A stretch of DNA of 64,000 nucleotides from Sulfurovum sp. (lineage in GTDB: Bacteria; Campylobacterota; Campylobacteria; Campylobacterales; Sulfurovaceae): assembly GCA_027068435.1 (NCBI GenBank), contig JAMOTA010000054.1, forward strand, positions 16,335-80,334. Reading direction: 5' to 3'. A model generated the notes under the pieces. It saw only the letters and a program-made list of their open reading frames with translations, did not search any database and was not told the DNA's origin. Position numbers and translations under genes: made by a program. Below are positions 1 through 8,286 of the stretch, in pieces. How positions within the stretch are numbered: the first letter of the stretch is position 1; each line of letters opens with the position of its first letter.

Positions 1-1461
1 ACCCCAAGCTTTCCTACGGGATGGCTACAAGCAGGACTTATAGCCCCTGACATACTCTCACGATTTCCTTATGAAGAACACCCATATAATATAGCGTTAG
101 TTCTAGTTATGGCAGAGCAACTTGACATAGATGAAGAAGAAGCCCTTAAAGCGATGGCAGACAATATCGTACCTGACTTAGGTGTACTCAAAGCCTATCC
201 ACCTGCACAAGTAGGTAGTAAAAGATTGCACTTTATTAACGGTATGAGTGCCAATGAACGCTTTGGAGCCTTAGGAAACTGGAAACGAATGGGACTCTAT
301 GAACGAGATGATGAAGCGTACCCTGATAGCTTTCTCACAACTGTGATAAACAACCGAGCAGACAGAGTCTCAAGGTCACGTGTTTTTGCCTCTATGATAG
401 TAGAAGATATTATCGCTGATTGTCATATCTTGATAGGCTCAAACCTTTCAGGTTTTTTTAACTACTTAGATGAGACGTGGCAAACCTATCAACTCACCCT
501 CTCTCTAACTGATGATAAAACAAAAAGTGTGGAAGAGAAGGTTATGGCGTATGCTAAAAAGTTTCGCCTTATAAGAAGTAGTTCACAGTTGAAAAAAAGA
601 CTTGAAGTGATGTTAAATGCTTCTACTCTTGAAGAGGCTTCTCAAGATGAAATATTGGAAAATTATCAAAATCTCTCACTCCTAGAAACACTACTAAGCA
701 ACGAAGCAGAGATTTGGAAATTTTATCAAGAAGCACAAAAACAGTACACAGAGCTAGAAGCATTTAAAACCAAAGTCAATACCCTACAAGATAACAATGC
801 TATCAATCAACTCTTTAGAGATACCCTCTGGATATGGCTAAAAGCTCGTGTTAAACCACTATATAACTACCACGCAACAGGTAATGAAGTGGTACAGACT
901 ATTGCAGACCATACCCCTGTAGGGATGTTAAATACTATTATAGGTATGCAAAATATCAAAGGTACGGGACTAGACTTTGCATATCGTTGGGTCGCTTGGG
1001 ACAGTTGCTATCAAGCTTGTCTAGCCATTAAAAGTAGTGAGAGTGAAAAGGTACGTGAAGGGGTTGAGACTTTAGCTGCTTTTGGTGATCATGGTCCTTT
1101 AACTTATATTCTTACTCAAGAGAGCATTGAGATAGCAAAACAAGCTATCGCCACCCAAACAGACTACTACCAAGCCCAAATACAACTCATAGAAACTACC
1201 CTTAAAGAAGCACAAGAGAAGTTTCAAGAGATAAAAGTATCTTCTCAGAATAGTACCTCTACCGTATCATGGTTAGATAAACTTTTAGGTATCATAGAAT
1301 CATTCTTAGATGCTGGTGACGCAGTTAAAAGACGCAAAAGAGCCAACCTCATCTACAAAGATCTTATTAACCATCACATTAGCCATAAAAAAGCTGCCAT
1401 GGAACTCCAAGCCATTACCAAACGCCAAAAAGGTGGATGGTTTGTGCAGAAGTTTAAGTAA
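1..1461 (+). CDS. PgsB/CapB-like Mur-ligase-type poly-gamma-glutamate synthase, 3' part
   Basis: The frame is open to the left edge, so this is the C-terminal part of a longer protein; the ATG at 109 is internal. The first ~170 residues resemble the C-terminal Mur-ligase domain of PgsB/CapB, the enzyme that ligates glutamates into poly-gamma-glutamate. Visible matches are NIALVLVMAEQLDIDEEEAL (about 17 codons upstream of 109 onward), the segment GMSANE, and NNRADRVSR, close to NCRADRVDR of Bacillus PgsB as I remember it. The ATP-binding half lies outside the window. Unusually, about 300 further residues follow, mostly helical and charged (EALEEAS-, KEAQEKFQEIK-like stretches), which ordinary PgsB does not have. 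The convergent neighbour is a CapA-like protein, which supports a polyglutamate or related capsule role. Family fairly sure; product not known. Confidence 0.68.
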   Translation, partial: TPSFPTGWLQAGLIAPDILSRFPYEEHPYNIALVLVMAEQLDIDEEEALKAMADNIVPDLGVLKAYPPAQVGSKRLHFINGMSANERFGALGNWKRMGLYERDDEAYPDSFLTTVINNRADRVSRSRVFASMIVEDIIADCHILIGSNLSGFFNYLDETWQTYQLTLSLTDDKTKSVEEKVMAYAKKFRLIRSSSQLKKRLEVMLNASTLEEASQDEILENYQNLSLLETLLSNEAEIWKFYQEAQKQYTELEAFKTKVNTLQDNNAINQLFRDTLWIWLKARVKPLYNYHATGNEVVQTIADHTPVGMLNTIIGMQNIKGTGLDFAYRWVAWDSCYQACLAIKSSESEKVREGVETLAAFGDHGPLTYILTQESIEIAKQAIATQTDYYQAQIQLIETTLKEAQEKFQEIKVSSQNSTSTVSWLDKLLGIIESFLDAGDAVKRRKRANLIYKDLINHHISHKKAAMELQAITKRQKGGWFVQKFK

Positions 1462-1462
1462 T

Positions 1463-3742
1463 CTACATTGACGGTCTGTAACGTTTAAACTCTAGTTTTA
1501 AACGATATGTTCCTTTAGCACCCTCTAGCTTAATAAACTCTCGTGCATGTGGAGTAGAGAGTTGGATAGGTTCACGTGTACTCAGATTCTCTTCCCAGTT
1601 AATAATAGCCAAATCATCCACATAAAGATGGGCTTTTTTTGTATGGGTATCTTTCATACGGATGTAAAACTTTAAAGCTCTTGCGTTTTCAGCTAAATAG
1701 ACAAGTATCTCATCAGACAAAACTTCATCTTTTGGCATAGGGATAGGGTACTCTATAGCTCTCCAGTCAAATGTACCACCTTGAGAGCTATGTAGAAGTG
1801 TACTTCCAAAAGTGAGATCACCAATACTTGCATGATAAGTTGACCCTATAGTAAATGGACGACTATCTTTACCTTTAAAGTAGCCATAAAATGATAAACT
1901 TTTATTAGGTTTATTACCTGCATCTCCTATCGTTCTAATACGCTTACCAAAGTATAATAAAGCACTATCTACCTGAGAAGCATCTCTCATGATGTGTGCA
2001 GAGACTTTACCTCGATGAGATACTCTACTAGAGGCTACAGCATCACTAAAATTCCAAATACTATTTTCATAATGTTGGGTATCTACATCATTATCCTCAA
2101 AAGAACCAAACCATAAGAGATCACGTCCCATACTAACGGTAAGCTCTTCATTCTCACTAGAGATACTAGATAGAGAGTATTCAGAATTTACTTCCCCTCG
2201 TAAATCAATAACCACATACCCCTTATCTGAAATCGTAACCTCTTTAGTGATAAACGTCTTCTCTATGGTATAGTTATTATCTAATGCCATATACTCTTGA
2301 TAATGATAAGGAAAAACCATTAAATCACTCTCTAACTCTGTCTCTAGTAGTTGTGAACCATTACGAGATGCTTCTGAGATATGACGGATAAAACGATTGG
2401 CTAAATCACCCGTAAGAAGTTTTGGTATATACTCTTTTATATAGATAGGATAACCTACTGCTTTTGTAGTATCTGTACCATTCGTATCACAAACAAGTAT
2501 ATGAGAAAGCAGTGTATCAAGTCTATCTTGGTCAAAGATAAAATTACCCATTCCATACGCCATAAAAACACCATCTTTTTTCCCATATCCTTGAGCAGTA
2601 TGTGGGTGATGTGAAACTACCAAAGAAGCGTTACTATCAATAGCACTTTTCATTAAGCCTAAAGAGACAGAATTAGGTGCATAGGTGTACTCTATACCTC
2701 CATGAAATTGATAGACTGTAAAATAATTTAAAGTGTGTTCTTGATTTAAAACAGTTGCTATTTTTTCTTCATCATGTGCATTGGCCGCACCACCTTGCGT
2801 AGCAAAAGGATCATCGCTTTGACTGTCGTGTTCATGGGCTACATAAAGAACTTCATGTTTCTTCCCACGTATAGATGTTGCACCTACAAAAGAGAAAGGC
2901 ATCTCTTTAATCGTTGTACGGTATGGCATAAAAGCCTCTTCTACATTTACACCTGCACCACTGTGTGCTATAGCGTTTTCATCTAGTGCATGAAGGGTAT
3001 CTATAAGTCCTATACTATTATAATCATATACATGATTATTTCCTAAAGTAACAAAATTAACATTCAAATCTTTAAGTAGTGGTAAAGAGAGATCGTTACT
3101 ATAGTAGGCAAAATCTTTAGTTGGATGGATATCATCAAGTGTACTTTGACTTCTTGTAGCAATAGATTCAAAATTAACAGTGGGGAAATCAACACTATGA
3201 AACAGTGGTCGTACAGGGTCAATCACCTCTTGACCACTCCCCACTAGATTAGAGACTTTTAGCGTAGCACCAGATACATCATTCTCTATAAACTTAATTG
3301 TTCTGTCTGGACTAGAAGGATCCATAAAACGTCTTGCAAATGATAAATCACCAGTAAATAATAAACGAACATTTTCATCAGTTTTAGGCTTCAGTATAAA
3401 ACTATCTTGCTGATTATCATCTACTGCATAGGTATATATCCCATCATAGTAGCCCTCTTTTTTTAAAATAATCATATCATTTGTCGCATCTATAGAAGAG
3501 AAATAAAATGCCCCATTGTCTTGAGTATAGACTTTAGTATCATGATACCTAAGCCTTACTTCTACTCCTGACAATGCAGAACCATCACTAGTGGATACAG
3601 TACCTGAGAAGCTCACTTTATTAATAACTATATCACTTTGTGTTTTTACATCTCCTCCATACTCTTCAGTACAAGCAGTCAATAAAAAAATAGAGATAAT
3701 AATATAAATAGATAAAGATTTTTTTAAATGTAAATAAAACAT
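1463..3742 (-). CDS. CapA-family (PGA_cap) metallophosphatase-like lipoprotein
   Basis: The start at 3742 is preferred over an upstream ATG at 3781 because AGGAAG lies 6 nt before it and it gives a clean lipoprotein signal (LLTAC, Cys24). After the anchor comes a carboxypeptidase-regulatory-like beta domain (about 40-110: GTVSTSDGSALSGVEV). A CapA/PGA_cap domain follows (about 125-410), with the hallmarks FTGDLSFAR, NFES, LGNNHVYD, FHGGIEY, SHHPH and GMGNFIFD. The last ~300 residues are probably beta-rich carbohydrate-binding or adhesive modules. CapA/PgsA proteins help polymerise or export poly-gamma-glutamate. This gene ends 1 bp from the PgsB-like gene on the other strand, so the two are convergent rather than in one operon. 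The family is clear; which polymer it serves is not. Confidence 0.82.
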   Translation of the reverse strand: MFYLHLKKSLSIYIIISIFLLTACTEEYGGDVKTQSDIVINKVSFSGTVSTSDGSALSGVEVRLRYHDTKVYTQDNGAFYFSSIDATNDMIILKKEGYYDGIYTYAVDDNQQDSFILKPKTDENVRLLFTGDLSFARRFMDPSSPDRTIKFIENDVSGATLKVSNLVGSGQEVIDPVRPLFHSVDFPTVNFESIATRSQSTLDDIHPTKDFAYYSNDLSLPLLKDLNVNFVTLGNNHVYDYNSIGLIDTLHALDENAIAHSGAGVNVEEAFMPYRTTIKEMPFSFVGATSIRGKKHEVLYVAHEHDSQSDDPFATQGGAANAHDEEKIATVLNQEHTLNYFTVYQFHGGIEYTYAPNSVSLGLMKSAIDSNASLVVSHHPHTAQGYGKKDGVFMAYGMGNFIFDQDRLDTLLSHILVCDTNGTDTTKAVGYPIYIKEYIPKLLTGDLANRFIRHISEASRNGSQLLETELESDLMVFPYHYQEYMALDNNYTIEKTFITKEVTISDKGYVVIDLRGEVNSEYSLSSISSENEELTVSMGRDLLWFGSFEDNDVDTQHYENSIWNFSDAVASSRVSHRGKVSAHIMRDASQVDSALLYFGKRIRTIGDAGNKPNKSLSFYGYFKGKDSRPFTIGSTYHASIGDLTFGSTLLHSSQGGTFDWRAIEYPIPMPKDEVLSDEILVYLAENARALKFYIRMKDTHTKKAHLYVDDLAIINWEENLSTREPIQLSTPHAREFIKLEGAKGTYRLKLEFKRYRPSM

Positions 3743-3834
3743 AGCACTTCCTAAATAAAATATAATTGGAACAATAAACACTACGCATTATAATATAATT
3801 TCTTTATATTTAGAAAAGCATAATAATGTTAGTA

Positions 3835-3857
3835 TATTGTCTATATTATTGACAATA
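3835..3857. promoter_or_regulatory. Inverted repeat, possible operator upstream of the LRR gene
   Basis: TATTGTC and GACAATA are perfect 7-bp arms around a 9-nt AT spacer, 36 bp before the LRR start codon. TTGACA (3849-3854) overlaps the right arm but has no good -10 at 17 bp. It could be a repressor or activator site; nothing else supports that. Confidence 0.3.
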
Positions 3858-3892
3858 ATTATAGGAAAACCACACAAAAAGGAGACTATACA

Positions 3893-5137
3893 ATGTCTAT
3901 AACAAAAAGCAAGTTAATCAACTTAACTGCCATCATTGGGATTTTTTCAGGTTCATTACTTTTCGCCGATGTACCCCCAGCAGAAAAAGAGGCTCTAGTT
4001 GCACTATACCAAACAAGCAATGGTGACAATTGGAAAAAGAACACACACTGGATGAAAGGTGACCCATGTACAGATAAATGGTATGGTATTAGTTGTAATA
4101 GCGATAATACAGCTATTACAAAAATCAAACTTCATAGCAATAAGCTTACAGGTAGTATAGCTAATGAGCTAGGTGATCTTGAAGAGCTTCGTTACCTTTC
4201 ATTAGGAAATAATAAGCTAACAGGTAAGCTACCACAATCTCTAGCACAGCTGTCAAACTTAACAGATTTACGTTTATACAAAAATAAAATTTCAGGTCAT
4301 ATTCCAGAGAACCTTTCTGAACTTTCTAAACTTACAACACTTAATTTAAGTAAAAATAAATTAACAGGTCATATTCCAGCTTCTTTTGGATTATTATCTA
4401 ATTTGAAATACCTTTCATTAGGTGACAATAATCTTAAAGGTATTATCCCTCCTCAATTAGGAGAACTTTATAACCTTACAGAGTTAAAACTCTATAAAAA
4501 CTGTTTTTATGGTGTGATACCTAGAAGTTTAGGAAACCTTTTCAATCTTAAAACACTTAATTTAAGTAAAAATATATTGACAGGTCATATTCCAGCTTCA
4601 TTAGGTGAGCTTACAAACCTTACTTACCTTACACTTGGTGGTAATAAATTAGTAGGTCATATACCTAAAACATTAGGTAACCTTAGCAAACTTACAAACT
4701 TAAGACTCTACTCTAACAAATTGACAGGTAAAATTCCAAGAACATTAGGTGAGCTTACAAAATTAAAAACTTTACACTTATTCAATAACTCTTTAGTAGG
4801 AAGAATACCTAGTACACTAGGAAATTTAACTTTATTAGAGAGTCTTAAACTAGGGAAAAACCATCTTAGTGGAAAAATACCTAAAAGTATTACAGAGTTG
4901 ATGAAACTTAAAGAGTTTTATGTAGAGAGAAATAAAATGATAGGTGCTATTCCTACTAATATGAAAGATATGTCTGAATTAAAATGTGTTAGACTTTATA
5001 AGAACTTTTTATATGCTAAAGATGATGAACTTAAAAAGTTTTTAAGTTCAAAGTCTAAATGTATTACTAATGTTTATTATCAACCAAAATGTAAAGATCA
5101 TTTATGTCATGAGCCTAATGTAGTTATGCATTTCTAA
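3893..5137 (+). CDS. Secreted plant-type leucine-rich-repeat protein
   Basis: A signal peptide (residues 1-25, ending LLFA) is followed by a cysteine-containing N-cap (NWKKNTHW, GDPCTDKWYGISC) of the kind that caps plant LRR proteins. About 13 repeats of 24 residues follow, with the plant-specific pattern LxxLxxLxLxxNxLxGxIPxxLG. A cysteine-rich tail closes the solenoid. AAGGAG at 3879-3884 supports the start. Nearly identical DNA stretches recur between repeats (for example 4361-4380 and 4577-4596), as expected for a repeat that expands by duplication. No enzymatic domain or membrane anchor is visible. Such proteins bind partners through the solenoid; here an extracellular or periplasmic adhesive role is likely, ligand unknown. 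Confidence 0.85.
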   Translation: MSITKSKLINLTAIIGIFSGSLLFADVPPAEKEALVALYQTSNGDNWKKNTHWMKGDPCTDKWYGISCNSDNTAITKIKLHSNKLTGSIANELGDLEELRYLSLGNNKLTGKLPQSLAQLSNLTDLRLYKNKISGHIPENLSELSKLTTLNLSKNKLTGHIPASFGLLSNLKYLSLGDNNLKGIIPPQLGELYNLTELKLYKNCFYGVIPRSLGNLFNLKTLNLSKNILTGHIPASLGELTNLTYLTLGGNKLVGHIPKTLGNLSKLTNLRLYSNKLTGKIPRTLGELTKLKTLHLFNNSLVGRIPSTLGNLTLLESLKLGKNHLSGKIPKSITELMKLKEFYVERNKMIGAIPTNMKDMSELKCVRLYKNFLYAKDDELKKFLSSKSKCITNVYYQPKCKDHLCHEPNVVMHF

Positions 5138-5141
5138 AAAG

Positions 5142-5171
5142 ATACAATAGCGTATAAAATCGCTATTGTAT
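5142..5171. terminator. Bidirectional hairpin terminator
   Basis: A perfect 11-bp stem (ATACAATAGCG / CGCTATTGTAT) with an 8-nt loop lies 4 bp after the LRR stop codon. On the minus strand it is followed by CTTTTTAG, so it fits best as the terminator of the minus-strand gene ending at 5191, while also serving the LRR gene. Confidence 0.72.
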
Positions 5172-5190
5172 AAACTATCTTTCAATACTG

Positions 5191-6363
5191 CTAATACAAT
5201 CTTTCAATCATTCTTTTCATTGTTCTTTGTGCCTTTTTAAGCATCTGTACACTTGCTGTAGAAAGTCTACCCTCTTCTGACATAGAGATAGAGGTGAAAT
5301 TTTGTAGAGAATTGATAAGATTTTTTGTCTCTTTCATCTCCTCTTTTGACTTTTCATGATAGTCTGAAAAATCCTCTTTTTCTTCTTCAAGATATAAAAT
5401 ACGTTGAAGTTTTCCTTTTTGCTCATTTAATATTACTTGGTAAGTATTAAGTGTTTTAATCGCATCTGTGATGTGTAAATCTACTCTATCCATTTCACTT
5501 TTACAGTCACTTTTATGTGCTGTATATGCTTCTGCATCTTCTAGTTGCTGTGTAGCAAAGTTAAGATTTTTAGTAGCTTTTGTACTCACACGAATAGCAT
5601 AAATAATACAAAAGACAAGAATCGTAACAAAAAGTACCAGTGCTAAACCAAAAAGAGGGTCACCATTCATACCGATAAGTTTACCATACCAAGAGAATAC
5701 AGGTTCAAGTGACTGCTGAGTAGGAACGGTTGTCGTATCAATAGTAATTCCAAGTTTTTGAATTGCAACATATACCATACCAACAAAAACACCAACAGCT
5801 AAAATAAGTGCCATAAGAAAACCTGTAAATTTACCACTAGAGACATCTTGTACAATTACGGGTTCTACTTCTTCTTTGACTTCAAAAACTACTTCATCTA
5901 CAATTACTTTTTCGTCAGAACCATCTTCATAACCGAGTGTAGTAAGTAACACTTCACACTCCTTTAATCCCCCTTCGTTTAAAGCCTCTTTAGCTTCATC
6001 ATACTCTTCTAAATCTTTTGCAAGTAAAAGCTGACACTCTTCCATCTGCATATCTGCATTATTTACTATTACCTTAGCTTCTTCAACTAATACTGCAGCC
6101 ATTTCACTATTTTTTAGTTCCCTAGTAGATAACTCTTCTTCAGTTTCAACTTCTTCAGCTTTTTGTTCATCATCTACTTTAGACTCTACATCTTTAGAAA
6201 CTTCATCTGTAGTCTCATTTTCTATTTGAGCCTCTTCTTTAACTGCTTTTTCTATTAACTCTTTTTCTACTAACGCTTTTTCAGAGTTCTCTTCTGCTAC
6301 TTCTGTCTCTAGTAATTCATCTTTTTTCTCAAGATTTTCTACTACCTTGCTCTCTTCTTTCAT
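5191..6363 (-). CDS. Acidic two-helix membrane protein with coiled coils, unknown function
   Basis: I do not recognise this gene. Residues 1-100 are extremely acidic, dominated by E, K, V and A (EEVETEEELSTREL-like), and probably disordered or coiled coil. Two membrane helices follow (about 180-203, GFLMALILAVGVFVGMVYVAI, and about 235-258, LFGLALVLFVTILVFCIIYAI). The last 130 residues are charged and helical (LEEEKEDF, KSKEEMKETKNLINSL), again coiled-coil-like. Both soluble parts should lie on the same side of the membrane. It stands alone, divergent from rseP, with an AAAGGA ribosome site and a terminator at 5142-5171. A scaffold or envelope-spanning role is possible, but there is no direct evidence. 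Confidence 0.7.
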   Translation of the reverse strand: MKEESKVVENLEKKDELLETEVAEENSEKALVEKELIEKAVKEEAQIENETTDEVSKDVESKVDDEQKAEEVETEEELSTRELKNSEMAAVLVEEAKVIVNNADMQMEECQLLLAKDLEEYDEAKEALNEGGLKECEVLLTTLGYEDGSDEKVIVDEVVFEVKEEVEPVIVQDVSSGKFTGFLMALILAVGVFVGMVYVAIQKLGITIDTTTVPTQQSLEPVFSWYGKLIGMNGDPLFGLALVLFVTILVFCIIYAIRVSTKATKNLNFATQQLEDAEAYTAHKSDCKSEMDRVDLHITDAIKTLNTYQVILNEQKGKLQRILYLEEEKEDFSDYHEKSKEEMKETKNLINSLQNFTSISMSEEGRLSTASVQMLKKAQRTMKRMIERLY

Positions 6364-6470
6364 TTTATCTATCCTTTCTTAATTAGTAATTTATATGATA
6401 TTCTAATTTATATTTTACCTAAATTATTACTTATACTATTAATATATATCAATATTTTACAACACTTAGA

Positions 6471-6476
6471 TATAAT
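6471..6476 (+). promoter_or_regulatory. -10 box of the rseP promoter
   Basis: TATAAT lies 32 bp before the rseP ATG in an AT-rich stretch, with no clear -35, as is common for sigma-70 promoters in Campylobacterota. AGGA at about 6500 is the ribosome site. Confidence 0.5.
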
Positions 6477-6508
6477 CTGCTTAAAATTTACATATTTATA
6501 GGAACATC

Positions 6509-7564
6509 ATGGGTATTATAGTTGCACTCTTAGTCTTGTCGGTACTTATCTTCTTTCATGAGTTAGGTCATTTTTCAGCTGCTCGTTTTTTTGGAGTACA
6601 AGTTGATGTCTTCAGTATAGGGTTTGGAAAGCGTTTATGGACAAAAAAAATAGGGAAAACAGAATGGAGCCTTTCTGTTATCCCTCTTGGTGGTTATGTT
6701 AAAATGAAGGGTCAAGATGACACAGACCCCACAAAGATAAGTTATGACGATGACAGCTACAACAGTAAAAAACCTTGGCAACGTATTGTTATACTTCTTG
6801 CAGGTCCTTTTGCTAACTTCTTAATGGCATTTTTTCTCTACTTAGCTATCTCTTACATGGGTGTACCTAAACTACTTGCCTTTGTGGGTAGTGTAGGTGA
6901 AGATACTCCTGCATTTAAAGCTGGACTACAAAAAGAAGATAAGATAGTTCAAATAAATGGTGTAAACATTCTTTATTGGGAAAACTTAGGAGAAGAGATT
7001 GCAAAGAGTAGAAGTAATCTAAGTATTTTAGTAGAGAGAGATAAAAAACTACTAACACTACAACTTCAACCAAAAGTAATAGAAGACGAAAATGTTTTTG
7101 GTGAAAAGATTACACGTCGCATCATAGGTGTAAGTCCTATGGCTGGAAAAACGACTACTGTTTACTATGGTTTTACTGATGGATTCACTTATGCATGGAA
7201 TGAGACAAAAAAAGCCAGTCTGCTCATCTTTCAAAGTCTACAAAAACTCATTACAGGAGTAGTCAGTACAGACAAGCTTGGTGGCATTATCACTATTGTA
7301 GATGTAACAGCACAAGCTAGTTCAGCAGGCATACTCTCACTCTTTTTCTTTACCGCACTCATCTCCGTAAACTTAGGGGTACTAAATCTTATGCCTATAC
7401 CTGCACTTGATGGTGGGCATATCATGTTTAATCTTTATGAGATAATTAGTGGAAAAGCACCTAGTGAGAGTGTCATGTATTACATTACATTGGTGGGTTG
7501 GGGAATGCTCCTCTCACTCATGCTTTTAGGATTATATAACGATATAAATAGACTTTGGGGATAA
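6509..7564 (+). CDS. rseP: RIP metalloprotease RseP (site-2 protease, M50)
   Basis: An intramembrane zinc protease that cleaves membrane-anchored anti-sigma factors and leftover signal peptides. The zinc motif HELGH is at residues 17-21 in the first membrane helix. The third ligand is in MPIPALDGG (Asp301) near the C terminus. A PDZ domain lies between (about 115-190: VGEDTPAFKAGL, KIVQINGV). Four membrane helices and 351 residues fit a one-PDZ epsilonproteobacterial form, shorter than the two-PDZ E. coli protein. It heads a likely operon with the PLP-homeostasis gene 10 bp downstream and the M23 lipoprotein. Confidence 0.93.
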   Translation: MGIIVALLVLSVLIFFHELGHFSAARFFGVQVDVFSIGFGKRLWTKKIGKTEWSLSVIPLGGYVKMKGQDDTDPTKISYDDDSYNSKKPWQRIVILLAGPFANFLMAFFLYLAISYMGVPKLLAFVGSVGEDTPAFKAGLQKEDKIVQINGVNILYWENLGEEIAKSRSNLSILVERDKKLLTLQLQPKVIEDENVFGEKITRRIIGVSPMAGKTTTVYYGFTDGFTYAWNETKKASLLIFQSLQKLITGVVSTDKLGGIITIVDVTAQASSAGILSLFFFTALISVNLGVLNLMPIPALDGGHIMFNLYEIISGKAPSESVMYYITLVGWGMLLSLMLLGLYNDINRLWG

Positions 7565-7574
7565 AGGAGAAAAG

Positions 7575-8258
7575 ATGATATTAGATAAAGAAGTATTAAG
7601 AGCAAATTTAGATAAAGTAATTTGGAACATTGAAGAGGCACGTGTTGGGTTAAGTGAACACCACATCGTACAACTTGTAGCAGTAGGTAAATACACAGCC
7701 ATAGAGAACATAAGTACACTCTACTCTTTAGGACAAAGAGCCTTTGGAGAGAACCAAGTACAACAACTCAAAGAGCGTTCAGCTCTCTTAGAAGAGTTAC
7801 CTCTACAGTGGCAAATGATAGGCACACTTCAAAAAAATAAAATCAATAATCTTATTGATCTGAGACCCTCTCTTGTTCAATCTATTGACAGCCTAGAATT
7901 AGCCAAAGAGTTCAATAAAAAACTCCATACTAAAGAGCATACTATGAACTGTCTTCTACAGCTAAATGCTGCAAACGAAGAGAGTAAGTCAGGTGTAAGT
8001 AGTGAAGAGGCTTTTGACATATACCAAGAGATAAAAGAGAGTTGCCCTAACATTAACCTTAAAGGTCTTATGACAATAGGTGCTCACAGTGAAGATAAAA
8101 AACTTATACAACAAAGTTTTGAGACCACACACAGCATCTATGAAAAACTTGAAAAAGATGGTGCAACTATCTGTTCTATGGGTATGAGTGGTGACTATGC
8201 ACTGGCTATCAAATGTGGTTCAAACCTTGTAAGAGTAGGTTCTGCTATTTTTAAGTAA
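7575..8258 (+). CDS. yggS: YggS/PLPBP-family pyridoxal phosphate homeostasis protein
   Basis: A fold-type III PLP-binding protein without known catalysis that buffers cellular PLP. The PLP lysine is Lys39 in LVAVGKYT. Other family hallmarks are FGENQVQQL, WQMIGTLQKNK, GLMTIGAHSED and MGMSGDY. The length (227) is typical. AAAGGAG sits just before the ATG, and the gene follows rseP closely, so they are probably co-transcribed. The lysine segment reads VGK rather than the usual VSK, a small variation. Confidence 0.9.
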   Translation: MILDKEVLRANLDKVIWNIEEARVGLSEHHIVQLVAVGKYTAIENISTLYSLGQRAFGENQVQQLKERSALLEELPLQWQMIGTLQKNKINNLIDLRPSLVQSIDSLELAKEFNKKLHTKEHTMNCLLQLNAANEESKSGVSSEEAFDIYQEIKESCPNINLKGLMTIGAHSEDKKLIQQSFETTHSIYEKLEKDGATICSMGMSGDYALAIKCGSNLVRVGSAIFK

Positions 8259-8286
8259 CACAAAAAGAAAGATAAAAGAGGTTTTT

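Noticed and set aside
2774-2986. Open frame on the plus strand inside the CapA-like gene
   Set aside because: Antisense to a well-supported protein, no ribosome site, and no recognisable features.
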